This document shows, piece after piece, positions 44,934-53,714 of a DNA stretch of 64,000 nucleotides. The notes beneath the pieces are model-generated. The model did not search any database, was not told the origin of the DNA, and was given only the letters and a program-made list of their open reading frames with translations. The position numbers were made by a program, and so were the translations under genes. Location of the stretch: contig NZ_CP005188.1 of NCBI RefSeq assembly GCF_001563285.1, forward strand, positions 191,501-255,500, read 5' to 3'. The DNA comes from Sphingobium sp. MI1205 (GTDB lineage Bacteria; Pseudomonadota; Alphaproteobacteria; Sphingomonadales; Sphingomonadaceae). Within the stretch, counting starts at the first letter, position 1; every line of letters begins with the position of its first letter.

Positions 44934-45304
44934 CGACCTTCACCGATACGCAACTCGACGAGATCACCGATGTTCTCAAGGCGCTGGCCCATGAGGTCCG
45001 GCTGAAACTCATGCGCACGCTGCTCGAAAATGGCGAGAAGTCGGTGGGCGAGCTCGAAACCATGACCGGCATCGGCCAGCCTGGACTGTCGCAGCAACTT
45101 GCCATCCTGCGCAAGGCAGACCTGGTCCAGACACGCCGCGACGCCAAGCTCGTCTTCTACAGCCTCGCGCCGAATACGCTCGAAGGCACGGCGAAGCTGC
45201 TCTGTGCTCTCGCGGGAGTTTCCGCGAAGGAGGTGCAGCCCGCGGCAAAGACTGCCGACTCGCGGGCACGGGGATCGGCTGCGACCTTCGCCAAGATCTT
45301 GTAA
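44930..45304 (+). CDS. ArsR-family winged-helix regulator
   Basis: A 124-residue helix-turn-helix protein of the ArsR family: LKALAHEVRLKLMRTLLE, then the recognition helix region TGIGQPGLSQQLAILRKADLV (~45-65) and the wing TRRDAKLVFYSL. It has a single Cys (LLCALAG, ~93), so the two-Cys persulfide switch of BigR/SqrR and the classical metal sites are not evident. The GTG start at 44930 overlaps the peroxiredoxin stop, so it probably controls its own operon and perhaps trxC. The ligand is unknown. Confidence 0.88.
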   Translation: MTTFTDTQLDEITDVLKALAHEVRLKLMRTLLENGEKSVGELETMTGIGQPGLSQQLAILRKADLVQTRRDAKLVFYSLAPNTLEGTAKLLCALAGVSAKEVQPAAKTADSRARGSAATFAKIL

Positions 45305-45376
45305 TCACGCGGCGTAAGGACTGGCACTGAAACGGCCGCTTCGTCCCAAGAAGCCCGCCATGAAAGGAGCGGCGCG

Positions 45377-45556
45377 ATGACGCAAGACAGCGACGAAGGC
45401 GCGAAAGAGACATGGGCCAAATCGGGTCGCAAGAAGACGGGTGCAGCTAAACCGCGACCAAACGAGAGGACCGATGCGAACGCGCCGCTCGATCCGGTGG
45501 AGGAAGCGGGGATGGAGTCCTTCCCGGCGAGCGACGCTCCAAGCTGGAATCCCTGA
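45377..45556 (+). CDS. Small acidic-tailed protein (59 residues)
   Basis: ATG at 45377 follows AAAGGAGC at a good distance. The protein has a Lys-rich first half (AKSGRKKTGAAKPRP) and ends with DPVEEAGMESFPASDAPSWN, a tail I recognise as recurring in small uncharacterised proteobacterial proteins (EEAGxESFPASDPPxW). The function is unknown. It follows the ArsR gene by 72 bp and converges on cydC. The ending motif and ribosome site make it a likely real gene. Confidence 0.7.
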   Translation: MTQDSDEGAKETWAKSGRKKTGAAKPRPNERTDANAPLDPVEEAGMESFPASDAPSWNP

Positions 45557-45662
45557 ACAATGGCAGCTCCCTGGCGGGCGATGAGCTTCCTACCTCCGCG
45601 CAATTTCACGATGCTCCTTCATCGCGCACGCAGGCCAAGCCGTGCGGTCACGGCGTTCCTGG

Positions 45663-47288
45663 CTAGCCTGGAATGTTCGTCAAGCTAAGATTGATAATGT
45701 GCTTCTCGCCTGCAAGGGCCAGGAGTTCACGCCGATGGCTGACGACGACAAGCCCGGTTTTTGTTTCGCGAAGCCAGGCGTCGAGCTGGCGCGCAAGCCG
45801 CGCTTCCGTAACCATATCGAGGCCTTCGCTCGGCTCGTCGAGCAAGAGCCATGGCCTCCCGGCCAGGACGGCGCGGGCGATCGAAAGCCGCTTGCGCTGC
45901 CCCCCGGACAGGCGCGCCCCGCCGTCGCCGACCCATTGGTCTAGCCCATGCGGCATCGCGCGCACATCGACCAGGAGGCAAGCCACTTCCAGCGCTGCCC
46001 AAAGCTGTTCGTCGCTGAGGCCCGCGCGGGCGACACGCAGATTGTCACGCACCGTTCCCGACAGGAGTTGGGCATCCTGCGGCGAGAGCGCGAAGGCCGC
46101 TCGCACCGCTGCGGGCGGTAGCAAGGCGATAGGCTGGCCATCAAGGTGAATGCCAGGATCCCGATCCGGGGGGCGAATCCCGGCGAGCGTTTCGAGAAGG
46201 CTGGTCTTGCCGCTGCCGGACTGTCCCGCAATCCCCAGGCGCTCGCCAGCTTCGAGCCGCACATGCACACCATTGCCATCCAGCGCGATGGTCCGCCCGA
46301 TCGGCGCGGATGCCACCTCTGCCGGAACAGGCTTGTCAATCTGGCCCGACATTTCCTCCAATCGCGCGAGGGCGGCTGTGATCAGTGCGCCCCGCGACAC
46401 ACCCCGAACATAGCCGGAAAGAGCCTCGACCGCGCCCGCCGACGCCAGCACGGCGAGCACCGTCATGGGCAAGGAGGTGTTCGAGATGGCAAGGACGGCG
46501 CCCATGGCGATGCCCGCGCCAAGGGTTAGCCCGGCGTCGATGATCGCTTCCCCACGCGCGAAGCGGCGCCGCGCCCGGTCCAGCTCGGCCGTGTCGACAG
46601 CAAGCTTCCGTTCGATCGCGGGGACCAAGTCATAGGCCAGGATTTCGGGCGAGGCTGACGTGTAGTCGACCATGCCGGCTTTGAGCCGCGCCAACGCCGC
46701 CGCCATGTCGGTTGCGGCGATCGCGAGTAGCCGGGGCGCTGCGAGATGCGCCCAAGCGGCGAGGCCGGAGAGCAGCACCAGCAAGATCAGACTGGCCCAG
46801 GGACTGGCGAGCCATACCAGAGCAAGACCTATGGCGGCACCGGCCAGGGCAGCAGGAAGCGCGGGTTTACGGACCAGACTATCTTCGAGCGCGCCGATGT
46901 CCTGAACGAGCCGCGTCACCGCATCGCCCGCCGATACGGCCCGCACGTCACGTGCCGCCAGGATGCGGTCGAACAGGCGCGCGCGGACAGTGGCGAGTGC
47001 CATCAATGCGGCGCGGTGCCCATAGAGGCGTTCACCATAGCGCGCTGTCGTGCGGACGATCGCGAGCAGTCGGATCATCGCGCTCGGCACGAGATAGTTG
47101 AAGCCCTGCGCGGCCAGGACGCCGCCAAGGCCGGCAAGCGCCGCGCCGCTGATGAACCATCCCGACAGGCCCAGCAGCAGCACCGCGGCGATCGTCGCGG
47201 CGGCGGCGAGCAGACCCGCGATACGGAAAGAGCAGCGCTCAGGGCCGATGGCTTCGGCCAGCAACCGGTCCATATCGGCGCGGCTCAC
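45663..47288 (-). CDS. cydC: CydC, ATP-binding/permease subunit of the CydDC exporter
   Basis: Half-transporter of the heterodimeric ABC exporter needed for assembly of cytochrome bd; it moves cysteine or glutathione (or a haem-linked ligand) across the inner membrane. The 541 residues have a six-helix membrane domain and an ATPase with Walker A GQSGSGKTS (~355), signature ARLSGGQRKRLSIARA and Walker B PWLLLDEPSEGLD. It overlaps cydD by four bases. Its N-terminus (LLAEAIGPERCSF) and order after cydD fit CydC. It lies divergently next to cydABX. Confidence 0.92.
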   Translation of the reverse strand: MSRADMDRLLAEAIGPERCSFRIAGLLAAAATIAAVLLLGLSGWFISGAALAGLGGVLAAQGFNYLVPSAMIRLLAIVRTTARYGERLYGHRAALMALATVRARLFDRILAARDVRAVSAGDAVTRLVQDIGALEDSLVRKPALPAALAGAAIGLALVWLASPWASLILLVLLSGLAAWAHLAAPRLLAIAATDMAAALARLKAGMVDYTSASPEILAYDLVPAIERKLAVDTAELDRARRRFARGEAIIDAGLTLGAGIAMGAVLAISNTSLPMTVLAVLASAGAVEALSGYVRGVSRGALITAALARLEEMSGQIDKPVPAEVASAPIGRTIALDGNGVHVRLEAGERLGIAGQSGSGKTSLLETLAGIRPPDRDPGIHLDGQPIALLPPAAVRAAFALSPQDAQLLSGTVRDNLRVARAGLSDEQLWAALEVACLLVDVRAMPHGLDQWVGDGGARLSGGQRKRLSIARAVLAGRPWLLLDEPSEGLDMVTEARLARQLDAWLRETKTGLVVVSHRRELLALAGEKHIINLSLTNIPG

Positions 47289-48865
47289 ACAAGCACCATT
47301 TCGCGGTCGGCGCTCGCGGCCAGTTCGGCGCTGTGCGTCACCATGAGGACGGTGCGCCCTCGAGCGGCCGATGCCAATATCCCGGCAATATCGGCCGCCG
47401 ATCGCGCATCGAGATCCGCGGTCGGTTCGTCGAGCAGCCAGAGCGGCGCGTCCTTCAAAAGGACGCGCGCGATGCCGACCCGCCGACGCTCCCCTCCCGA
47501 AAGGCCCGATCCGCGATGGTCGAGTTGCAAGGTCAAGCCTGCGCCTCGCGCCGCGATCAGAGGGCCAAGGCCGGCACGGCGCGCGGCGGCGCCAACCGCC
47601 GCGTCATCGGCCTCGGGCCGCGCGAGCCGGATATTGTCGACGAGCGTGCCCGGGATGAAGGCAACCGATTGCCCAACCCAGCCAATGTTGCCTGGTAGCG
47701 CAACATTGGCCGCGTCCTGGCCGTCGACGAGAATGCGTCCCCTGCCGATAGGGGCAAGTCCCAGCAAGGCGTGGAGAAGGCTCGATTTGCCAATTCCCGT
47801 GCTCCCTCGCAATGCGAGACTGGTGCCTGCCGCCACATCCAGCGTGAAAGGGCCGATCGTCGTCTCGCCATAGTCGATGACCACGCCATCGAAACGCAAC
47901 GCGGGCGGGCCTACGATCAGGCTTTTCGAGGCAGGCGCAGACGGGGGAGCGATGCTTTCCAGACGTTCGACAGCTGCCTCTCCAACTTGCTTGTCATGAT
48001 AGGCGGCAGCGAGGCGGCGCATGGGGAGATAGAATTCAGGCGCAAGGACGAGGACGAACAGCGCTTCGCCCAGCGTCAGCTTTTCGGGCACCGGAAACGG
48101 TAGCAGCCCCAGCAGATTGAAGCCGCAATAGAGCGCGACCAGCGCCACCGACAGGGCCGCGAAGAATTCGATCACCGCGCTCGACACGAAAGCAACTTTC
48201 AGCACGTCGATCGTGCGCGCTGCGACCTCGCGCGTCGCGTCGGCAAGATGACGGCCGATGCGCTCCTGTGCACCGAAGCCGACGATCACCGGGAGCGCGC
48301 GCACGCGATCGACGAACAGGCCCGACAATCGGCTTAGCGCGTCGAGCTGGCGGGCGGAGGCGCGCGCCGCGGCCGTCCCGGCAAGCGCCATGCCCAGACC
48401 GAAGGGCAAGAGGGTAGCGAGCATGATTGCGCCGGCGACCCAACTTGCGAAGGCTGCCGCAATCGCGATGAAAAGCGGCGACAGGACTGCCGCGCGGCGC
48501 AGCGGCAGGAAGCGGGCATGGAAGCCGCCCAGGTCCTCGATACGATCGACGGCATCGGCGACCGTTTCGCCCAGCATCCGGCGATCGCCCGGCGCCGCGA
48601 TAAGCACTTGGGCGTAAATCCGTTGTCGCCAGTTTGTCTTGGCTGCCACGGCCACGGCCTCGCCGGTGTCGGTTGCTCCGATCTGTATCCCGGCGCGAAG
48701 CAGGGTGGCCGCAATCAATCCGCCCGCGGCGAGCAGCAGATTGCCATGCTCGTCCTGCGCCATTGCTGTTACGCCGGTGGCCAGGGCCACCGCCATGAGG
48801 ATGGCTGCGCCGCTATCGGCGATCCAGAAGAGGACCGGAGCCTGGCTGTGAAATCGGTTGATCAT
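47285..48865 (-). CDS. cydD: CydD, ATP-binding/permease subunit of the CydDC exporter
   Basis: Partner of CydC in the thiol exporter that supports cytochrome bd biogenesis. The 526-residue protein has a membrane domain including LGGFHARFLPLRRAAVLSPLF and a LTLGEALFVLVLAPEFYLPM segment typical of CydD, then Walker A RGSTGIGKSS (~350), signature SGLSGGERRRVGIARV and Walker B LWLLDEPTADLD. The ATG at 48865 is 90 bp from the divergent cydA start. Both promoters must lie in that short gap. Confidence 0.93.
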   Translation of the reverse strand: MINRFHSQAPVLFWIADSGAAILMAVALATGVTAMAQDEHGNLLLAAGGLIAATLLRAGIQIGATDTGEAVAVAAKTNWRQRIYAQVLIAAPGDRRMLGETVADAVDRIEDLGGFHARFLPLRRAAVLSPLFIAIAAAFASWVAGAIMLATLLPFGLGMALAGTAAARASARQLDALSRLSGLFVDRVRALPVIVGFGAQERIGRHLADATREVAARTIDVLKVAFVSSAVIEFFAALSVALVALYCGFNLLGLLPFPVPEKLTLGEALFVLVLAPEFYLPMRRLAAAYHDKQVGEAAVERLESIAPPSAPASKSLIVGPPALRFDGVVIDYGETTIGPFTLDVAAGTSLALRGSTGIGKSSLLHALLGLAPIGRGRILVDGQDAANVALPGNIGWVGQSVAFIPGTLVDNIRLARPEADDAAVGAAARRAGLGPLIAARGAGLTLQLDHRGSGLSGGERRRVGIARVLLKDAPLWLLDEPTADLDARSAADIAGILASAARGRTVLMVTHSAELAASADREMVLV

Positions 48866-48955
48866 ATACTCAGTTACGACTAATGGCTAATCATAATCTT
48901 TTCAACCGACTCGCTGCAATTTTGAAAGCTGGGCCGGAACGCAAGGAGCCTTGCC
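48866..48955. promoter_or_regulatory. Divergent cydDC/cydABX promoter region
   Basis: A 90-bp AT-richer gap. It contains a direct repeat CTAAT-GG-CTAAT (48880-48891) and an adjacent CATAATC. I see no clear FNR box (TTGATxxxxATCAA); the nearest, TTGATCATATACTCA, lies partly in cydD and lacks the right arm. The cydA ribosome site AAGGAG ends 9 bases before the ATG. Confidence 0.4.
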
Positions 48956-50542
48956 ATGGATATGGCCGTGATCGAACTCTCCCGGCTGCAATTCGCTCTG
49001 ACCGCGCTTTATCATTTCCTGTTCGTTCCTTTGACCCTTGGTCTTTCCTTCATGCTCGTCATCATGGAAAGCATCTATGTGATGACGGGTCGGGAGATCT
49101 GGCGGACGGTCACGCGCTTCTGGGGCAAGCTGTTCGGGATCAATTTCGTGCTGGGCGTGGCCACCGGCATCACCATGGAATTCCAGTTCGGCACCAACTG
49201 GTCCTATTTTTCGCACTATGTCGGCGACATTTTCGGCGCACCGCTCGCCATCGAAGGGCTGATGGCCTTCTTCCTCGAAGCGACCTTCGTCGGCCTCATG
49301 TTCTTCGGGTGGGACAAGCTGTCGAAGCTGGGGCATCTGCTTACCACCTTCATGGTCGCGCTCGGATCGAACCTGTCGGCGCTCTGGATTCTCGTCGCCA
49401 ATGGCTGGATGCAGCATCCCACCGGATCGCGCTTCAATTCCGAGACGATGCGGATGGAGATCACCGACTTCATGGCGGTCCTGTTCAACCCCGTCGCGCA
49501 GGCGAAATTCGTCCATACCGTGAGCGCGGGCTATGTTTGCGCCTCGGTCTTCGTGCTGGGCATCTCGGCCTGGTATCTGCTCAAGGGCAAATGGGTCGCA
49601 GTCGCCAAGCGCAGCTTCACCGTGGCGGCCGCGTTCGGCCTCGCCTCGTCGCTCTCGGTCGTCGTGCTGGGCGACGAAAGCGGTTACGCGCTGACCGACA
49701 ACCAGAAGATGAAATTGGCGTCACTTGAGGCAATGTGGCACACCGAACCTGCGCCCGCGGGGATAGCGATCTTCGGCATTCCAAGCCTGGAAGGGCGCGA
49801 AACCCGCTATGAAGTGAAGATCCCCTATGTGCTGGGCCTGATCTCGACGCGCAGCCTTACCGGCGAGGTTTCGGGCATCTTCGAACTGGTCGCCAAGGCG
49901 GAGGAGCGCATCGAACATGGTATCCAGGCCTATGACGCCGTGGAGCGGCTGAAGGCCAATCAGAGCGACATGGCCGCGCGCGAGCAGTTCGAGCGGAGCA
50001 AGGCCGATCTCGGCTATGCGCTGCTCCTGAAGCGCTATGTCGCCGATCCGCGCACCGCGACCCCCGAACAGATTCAGAAGGCGGCCTGGTCCACCGTGCC
50101 CAACGTGCCGGTCATGTTCTGGGTGTTCCGGGTGATGGCAGGGCTCGGCTTCTTCTTCATCGCCTTCTTCGCGGCGGCATTCTACATGGCCTCGGTCCGC
50201 AAGTTCGGCTGCAACAACGGCTTTTGCCGCACCTTCATGCGGGCAGCCGTGTGGATCATCCCGCTGCCATGGATCGCTATCGAATTTGGCTGGATACTTG
50301 CCGAAATCGGCCGCCAGCCCTGGGCCATCGAAGGCGTTCTGCCGACCTTCCTGGGTGCATCCAGCCTGACCGTTGCGCAGCTATGGACCACGATCATCGG
50401 CTTCACGCTTCTTTACGGCGCGCTGGCGGTCATCGAAGTTCGCCTGATGCTGGCGGCGATCCGCAAGGGGCCGGACGGGCATCGCGCGCCCGCGCCGGTG
50501 GTGGCGCACCCCAGCGGCTACGCACCCATTGCCGCCGAATGA
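48956..50542 (+). CDS. cydA: Cytochrome bd ubiquinol oxidase subunit I (CydA)
   Basis: Catalytic subunit of the high-affinity quinol oxidase, carrying haems b558, b595 and d. The 528-residue membrane protein has the haem-ligand His in LTALYHFLFVPLTLG (~22), His in FVHTVSAGYV (~186), the Q-loop (~240-360) and the conserved tail motif GWILAEIGRQPWAIEGVLPT (~443-462). The Q-loop is of the long type seen in E. coli CydA rather than the short cyanide-insensitive CioA type. It starts the cydABX operon, with a TlpA-like gene following. Confidence 0.97.
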   Translation: MDMAVIELSRLQFALTALYHFLFVPLTLGLSFMLVIMESIYVMTGREIWRTVTRFWGKLFGINFVLGVATGITMEFQFGTNWSYFSHYVGDIFGAPLAIEGLMAFFLEATFVGLMFFGWDKLSKLGHLLTTFMVALGSNLSALWILVANGWMQHPTGSRFNSETMRMEITDFMAVLFNPVAQAKFVHTVSAGYVCASVFVLGISAWYLLKGKWVAVAKRSFTVAAAFGLASSLSVVVLGDESGYALTDNQKMKLASLEAMWHTEPAPAGIAIFGIPSLEGRETRYEVKIPYVLGLISTRSLTGEVSGIFELVAKAEERIEHGIQAYDAVERLKANQSDMAAREQFERSKADLGYALLLKRYVADPRTATPEQIQKAAWSTVPNVPVMFWVFRVMAGLGFFFIAFFAAAFYMASVRKFGCNNGFCRTFMRAAVWIIPLPWIAIEFGWILAEIGRQPWAIEGVLPTFLGASSLTVAQLWTTIIGFTLLYGALAVIEVRLMLAAIRKGPDGHRAPAPVVAHPSGYAPIAAE

Positions 50543-50554
50543 GGAGAACAGGTC

Positions 50555-51703
50555 ATGGCACCTCCGATCGACTATGAAACGCTCCGGCTGATCTGGTGGC
50601 TCCTGATGGGCGCCCTCCTGATCGGCTTCACCCTGACCGACGGTTTCGATCTGGGCACCGCCGCCCTCCTGCCCTTCGTCGCGAAGACTGACGCCGAACG
50701 CCGCATGGTCATCAACTCGATCGGCGCGACATGGGAGGGGAACCAAGTCTGGTTCATCCTCGGCGGCGGGGCGATCTTTGCGGCCTGGCCGTTTGTCTAT
50801 GCGATCAGCTTTTCCGGCTTCTACCTTGCGATGTTCCTCGTCCTCGCCGCACTGATCCTGCGGCCCGTGGGCTTCAAATATCGCTCGAAAAAGCCTGATG
50901 CGGCATGGCGCTCACGCTGGGATTGGGCATTGTTCATCGGCGGTTTCGTCCCCGCGCTGGTGTTCGGGGTCGCGGTCGGCAATGTCCTGACCGGCATTCC
51001 CTTCCGCCTCGATAGCGATCTGCGCGCTTTCTACGAGGGGGGGCTGCTCGGTCTGTTCCATCCCTTCTCGCTGGTCGCGGGACTGCTGTCGGTGGCGATG
51101 ATCGTGCTGCACGGCGCGAGCTGGCTTGCGATCAAGATCGAGCGCGGCGCTGTTCATGATCGCGCGCGCACCTTCGGCCAGATTGCGGCCGCCGCCTCCA
51201 TCCTGCTCTTCGCGGCTGGAGGCGTGATGATCGCAACCATGGGCTATGGCTTCCGTTTGAGCGATACGGTCGATCCCGCCGGCCCTTCCAATCCGCTGCT
51301 CTCGGGAACGATCGCGGCACCTGGGGCGTGGCTTGACAACTACAGCAAGCATCTCTGGATGCTGATTGCGCCCATCATCGGCTTCGCAGGGCCGGTGCTG
51401 GCATGGATTGGTATTCGCAAGGAACGAGAAATCCTCGCCTTCGGCGGTTCGTCGCTCGGCGCGGTCGGCATCATCGCGACTGTGGGCCTCTCGATGTTCC
51501 CCTTCATCCTGCCCAGTTCGATCGACCCCGCCTCAAGCCTGACCGTGTGGAACGCCTCGTCCAGCCATGTGACGCTGTTCATCATGCTGGCAGTGACGGT
51601 CATCTTCCTGCCGATCGTGCTGCTCTACACGGCATGGGTCTATAAGGTGCTGTTCGGTCGGATCACCTTGCGCGACGTCGAAACCAACCCCGACTATTAC
51701 TGA
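50555..51703 (+). CDS. cydB: Cytochrome bd ubiquinol oxidase subunit II (CydB)
   Basis: Structural partner of CydA. The 382-residue protein has about nine hydrophobic helices and the CydB patterns LLIGFTLTDGFDLGTAALLPF (by part: TDGFDLGTAALLPF, ~29-42), NSIGATWEGNQVWFILGGG and FRPVGFKYR-like RPVGFKYRSK. The C-terminus HVTLFIMLAVTVIFLPIVLLYTAW is also typical. It is 12 bp after cydA and 14 bp before cydX. Confidence 0.97.
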   Translation: MAPPIDYETLRLIWWLLMGALLIGFTLTDGFDLGTAALLPFVAKTDAERRMVINSIGATWEGNQVWFILGGGAIFAAWPFVYAISFSGFYLAMFLVLAALILRPVGFKYRSKKPDAAWRSRWDWALFIGGFVPALVFGVAVGNVLTGIPFRLDSDLRAFYEGGLLGLFHPFSLVAGLLSVAMIVLHGASWLAIKIERGAVHDRARTFGQIAAAASILLFAAGGVMIATMGYGFRLSDTVDPAGPSNPLLSGTIAAPGAWLDNYSKHLWMLIAPIIGFAGPVLAWIGIRKEREILAFGGSSLGAVGIIATVGLSMFPFILPSSIDPASSLTVWNASSSHVTLFIMLAVTVIFLPIVLLYTAWVYKVLFGRITLRDVETNPDYY

Positions 51704-51717
51704 GAAGGACGAGGGCG

Positions 51718-51828
51718 ATGTGGTATTTCAGTTGGATCCTCGGTGTTGGCCTCGCGGTCGGGTTCAGCATCCTCAATGGCCTGTGGCACGAGTTCCATTC
51801 CGATCCCGATGACGATGCGGCAAGTTGA
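51718..51828 (+). CDS. cydX: CydX, small subunit of cytochrome bd
   Basis: A 36-residue single-helix protein that stabilises the haems of cytochrome bd. It reads MWYFSWILGVGLAVGFSILN and continues with GLWHEFHSDPDDDAAS; the MWYFxWILGxGLA start is the CydX signature. The ATG at 51718 follows AAGGACGAGGGCG. It is too short for normal gene callers, and 12 bp separate it from the next gene. Confidence 0.95.
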   Translation: MWYFSWILGVGLAVGFSILNGLWHEFHSDPDDDAAS

Positions 51829-51840
51829 CCGCCGCTACCT

Positions 51841-52629
51841 ATGATAAGCCTTGGCCCGCTCGCGCTGGCGCTGGAGCGGCTTTTCGCGGTGCTTGGGATC
51901 ATTGTCTTCCTGATGGCGGCGAACTGGATCTGCCGCCGCCACGGAAAGGACAGCGAGAAAGCCGCATGGCGGGCACTGCTCGTAGGCTTGCTGGCGGCGC
52001 GCCTCGGTTTCGCAGGCCAGAACTGGCCCGCCTTCGCGGTCGAGCCTCTGACCATTCTCTATGTCTGGCAGGGCGGCTTCTCGCCGCTCGTGGGTCTGAC
52101 GGCTGCCGCCATAACGCTCGGTCTGTCCCTGCGACGGACGCCCGCGTTGTTGCCCATGGGCATCGCATTCACGGGCAGCGCCGCGGCTGCCTTGGCAGCC
52201 ACAGCGCTGTTCCTCACCTCTGCGCACAAGCCCTTGCCGCAAGGACTCGTTCTCCATTCGCTGGCGGGCGAGGCCAGGTCGCTCGACGAACGACGGGGAA
52301 AGCCGCTCGTCATCAATCTCTGGGCGAGTTGGTGCCCGCCATGCCGCCGAGAAATGCCGATGCTGATCGAAGAAGCGACGCGCTCGCCCATGCCGATCCT
52401 GCTCATCAATCAGGGCGAGGATGCGGAGCGGGTGCGTGCGTGGCTTCAAGGCCAAAAGCTTGCACCGGCCAATGTCCTGCTGGACCCGGATCAGCGCGCG
52501 GCCGCCGCGATCGGATCGGCGGGCCTGCCTGCGACGCTGTTCATCGATAGCAAGGGAGTCATCCGCGAGTTGCATGTAGGCGAAATCTCCCGCGCCGCCT
52601 TGCTCGCGGGAATGCGGGAGCTGGATTAG
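51841..52629 (+). CDS. Membrane-bound TlpA-like thiol:disulfide oxidoreductase
   Basis: A 262-residue protein with four or so hydrophobic segments (residues ~5-125) followed by a periplasmic thioredoxin-like domain with VINLWASWCPPCRREMP (CxxC, ~164-167) and the cis-Pro loop SAGLPATLFID. This is the TlpA/ResA family fused to a membrane part that resembles the Lgt-like N-terminus seen in some such proteins. Possible roles are reduction of cytochrome c apoprotein cysteines or periplasmic copper-site thiols. Its place right after cydX, 12 bp away, suggests co-expression with cytochrome bd. Confidence 0.85.
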   Translation: MISLGPLALALERLFAVLGIIVFLMAANWICRRHGKDSEKAAWRALLVGLLAARLGFAGQNWPAFAVEPLTILYVWQGGFSPLVGLTAAAITLGLSLRRTPALLPMGIAFTGSAAAALAATALFLTSAHKPLPQGLVLHSLAGEARSLDERRGKPLVINLWASWCPPCRREMPMLIEEATRSPMPILLINQGEDAERVRAWLQGQKLAPANVLLDPDQRAAAAIGSAGLPATLFIDSKGVIRELHVGEISRAALLAGMRELD

Positions 52630-52651
52630 TTTTTGACCAAGGAGAGTCACC

Positions 52652-53131
52652 ATGACCAGACAAGTGAATATCGGGATCGACGAAGAAGATCGCGTGGCGA
52701 TCTCCGAAGGCCTCAGCCGCCTGCTGGCGGATACCTACACCCTCTATCTCACCTCGCATAATTTCCACTGGAACGTGACCGGGCCGATGTTCAACAGCCT
52801 GCACACCATGTTCATGACGCAATATACCGAGCTGTGGAACGCGATCGATCCGATCGCCGAGCGCATCCGCTCGCTCGGGCAGCCGGCACCGGGTTCCTAT
52901 GCGCAATATGCGAAGCTCAGCTCGCTGCCGGACGCGCCGGAAGTTCCCCCCAAGGCGCTCGACATGGTGGACATCCTGGCCAAAGGACATGAAGCGACGG
53001 CCCGGACCGCACGCGCGCTGTTCCCGCTCGTCGAGAAGGCGAGCGACGAGCCGACCGCAGACCTGCTGACGCAAAGAATCGGCGTGCATGAGCAGACTGC
53101 ATGGATGCTCCGCGCGCTGCTCGAGGAATAG
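52652..53131 (+). CDS. dps: Dps-family ferritin-like DNA-protection protein
   Basis: Forms a 12-mer shell that oxidises and stores iron and protects DNA from peroxide. The 159-residue protein has the ferroxidase motif SHNFHWNVTGPMFNSLH (~35-51) and MTQYTELWNAIDPIAERIRSLG (by parts; Asp and Glu ligands ~64-72). The ATG follows AAGGAGAG. It follows the TlpA-like gene by 22 bp, so it may be in the cyd operon, and converges on the pseudogene at 53132-53714. Confidence 0.96.
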   Translation: MTRQVNIGIDEEDRVAISEGLSRLLADTYTLYLTSHNFHWNVTGPMFNSLHTMFMTQYTELWNAIDPIAERIRSLGQPAPGSYAQYAKLSSLPDAPEVPPKALDMVDILAKGHEATARTARALFPLVEKASDEPTADLLTQRIGVHEQTAWMLRALLEE

Positions 53132-53714
53132 GTTGGAAGCGGTGGCGCTTCATCCCATCGGATCGAAAACGCACCGCGAAGCTGGCCCGGGGCAAAGCCG
53201 GTCGCCTGATCTTCTGGATAATGCTTACGGATCGCGGCCGTTACTCGGGGGCGATGTTCTGGCCGTGGCAGGCGAGGCGCATGGGCATGGTCGGTATGGC
53301 GCGCATATAGCGGTATTCGCGCTCATCATGCGCCAGCCAGCGCTTGGGGCGGCCGTTTTCATCCAGCGGCGCGGCAGACCAGCCCTCCATGACGCGCTGT
53401 TCGGTCGCATCGGCCGTGACGGCTGGGTTACGGGCGCGGAGTGCGGTGCGCCTGACACTCGCGCCGCTTTCTTCCGAGAGCTGCGCGGCAAGCGCCGGGG
53501 CGATGCTCGAACAGACGCCGATCGCGCCTCCCGGTCCCTCCTACGCTATCTCTGCCGTGAGCGCGCTCAGCTATTCCTTCTGAAAGCGGTCGGCCAGGAT
53601 TTCGGAACGGGCCTCCGCCTGCGTGGCCATCGTCATCTTGTCATGGCCAAGCTCGTTCGGCGCACAAGCCTCGAGCGTCAAGGCGGACAACAGCGGAAGG
53701 GTAGCGCCTCGCAT
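53132..53714 (-). pseudogene. Tll0287/DUF3365-like haem lipoprotein, broken by two amber codons and a frameshift
   Basis: From ATG 53714 the frame encodes a lipoprotein signal (TLPLLSALTLEAC) and a Tll0287-like domain: GAIGVCSSIAPALAAQLS, VRRTALRARNPAVTADATEQ, then RYMRAIPTMPMRLACHG. Two in-frame TAG codons interrupt it at 53571-53573 and 53541-53543, with sequence on both sides continuing in the same frame. It then stops (TAA, 53241-53243) right after the CHG motif, but the expected tail VTAAIRKHYPEDQATGF, QLRGAFSIRW continues in another frame, so a base was lost near 53244. The usual CxxCH haem site reads RLACH, so one haem cysteine is also gone. It overlaps the ArsR stop by one base (TAATG), so it was the last gene of that operon. 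Confidence 0.85.

Noticed and set aside
48855..48880. FNR box at the cydD/cydA divergent promoter
   Set aside because: TTGATCATATACTCA has only the left half of TTGATxxxxATCAA, and part of it is inside cydD.
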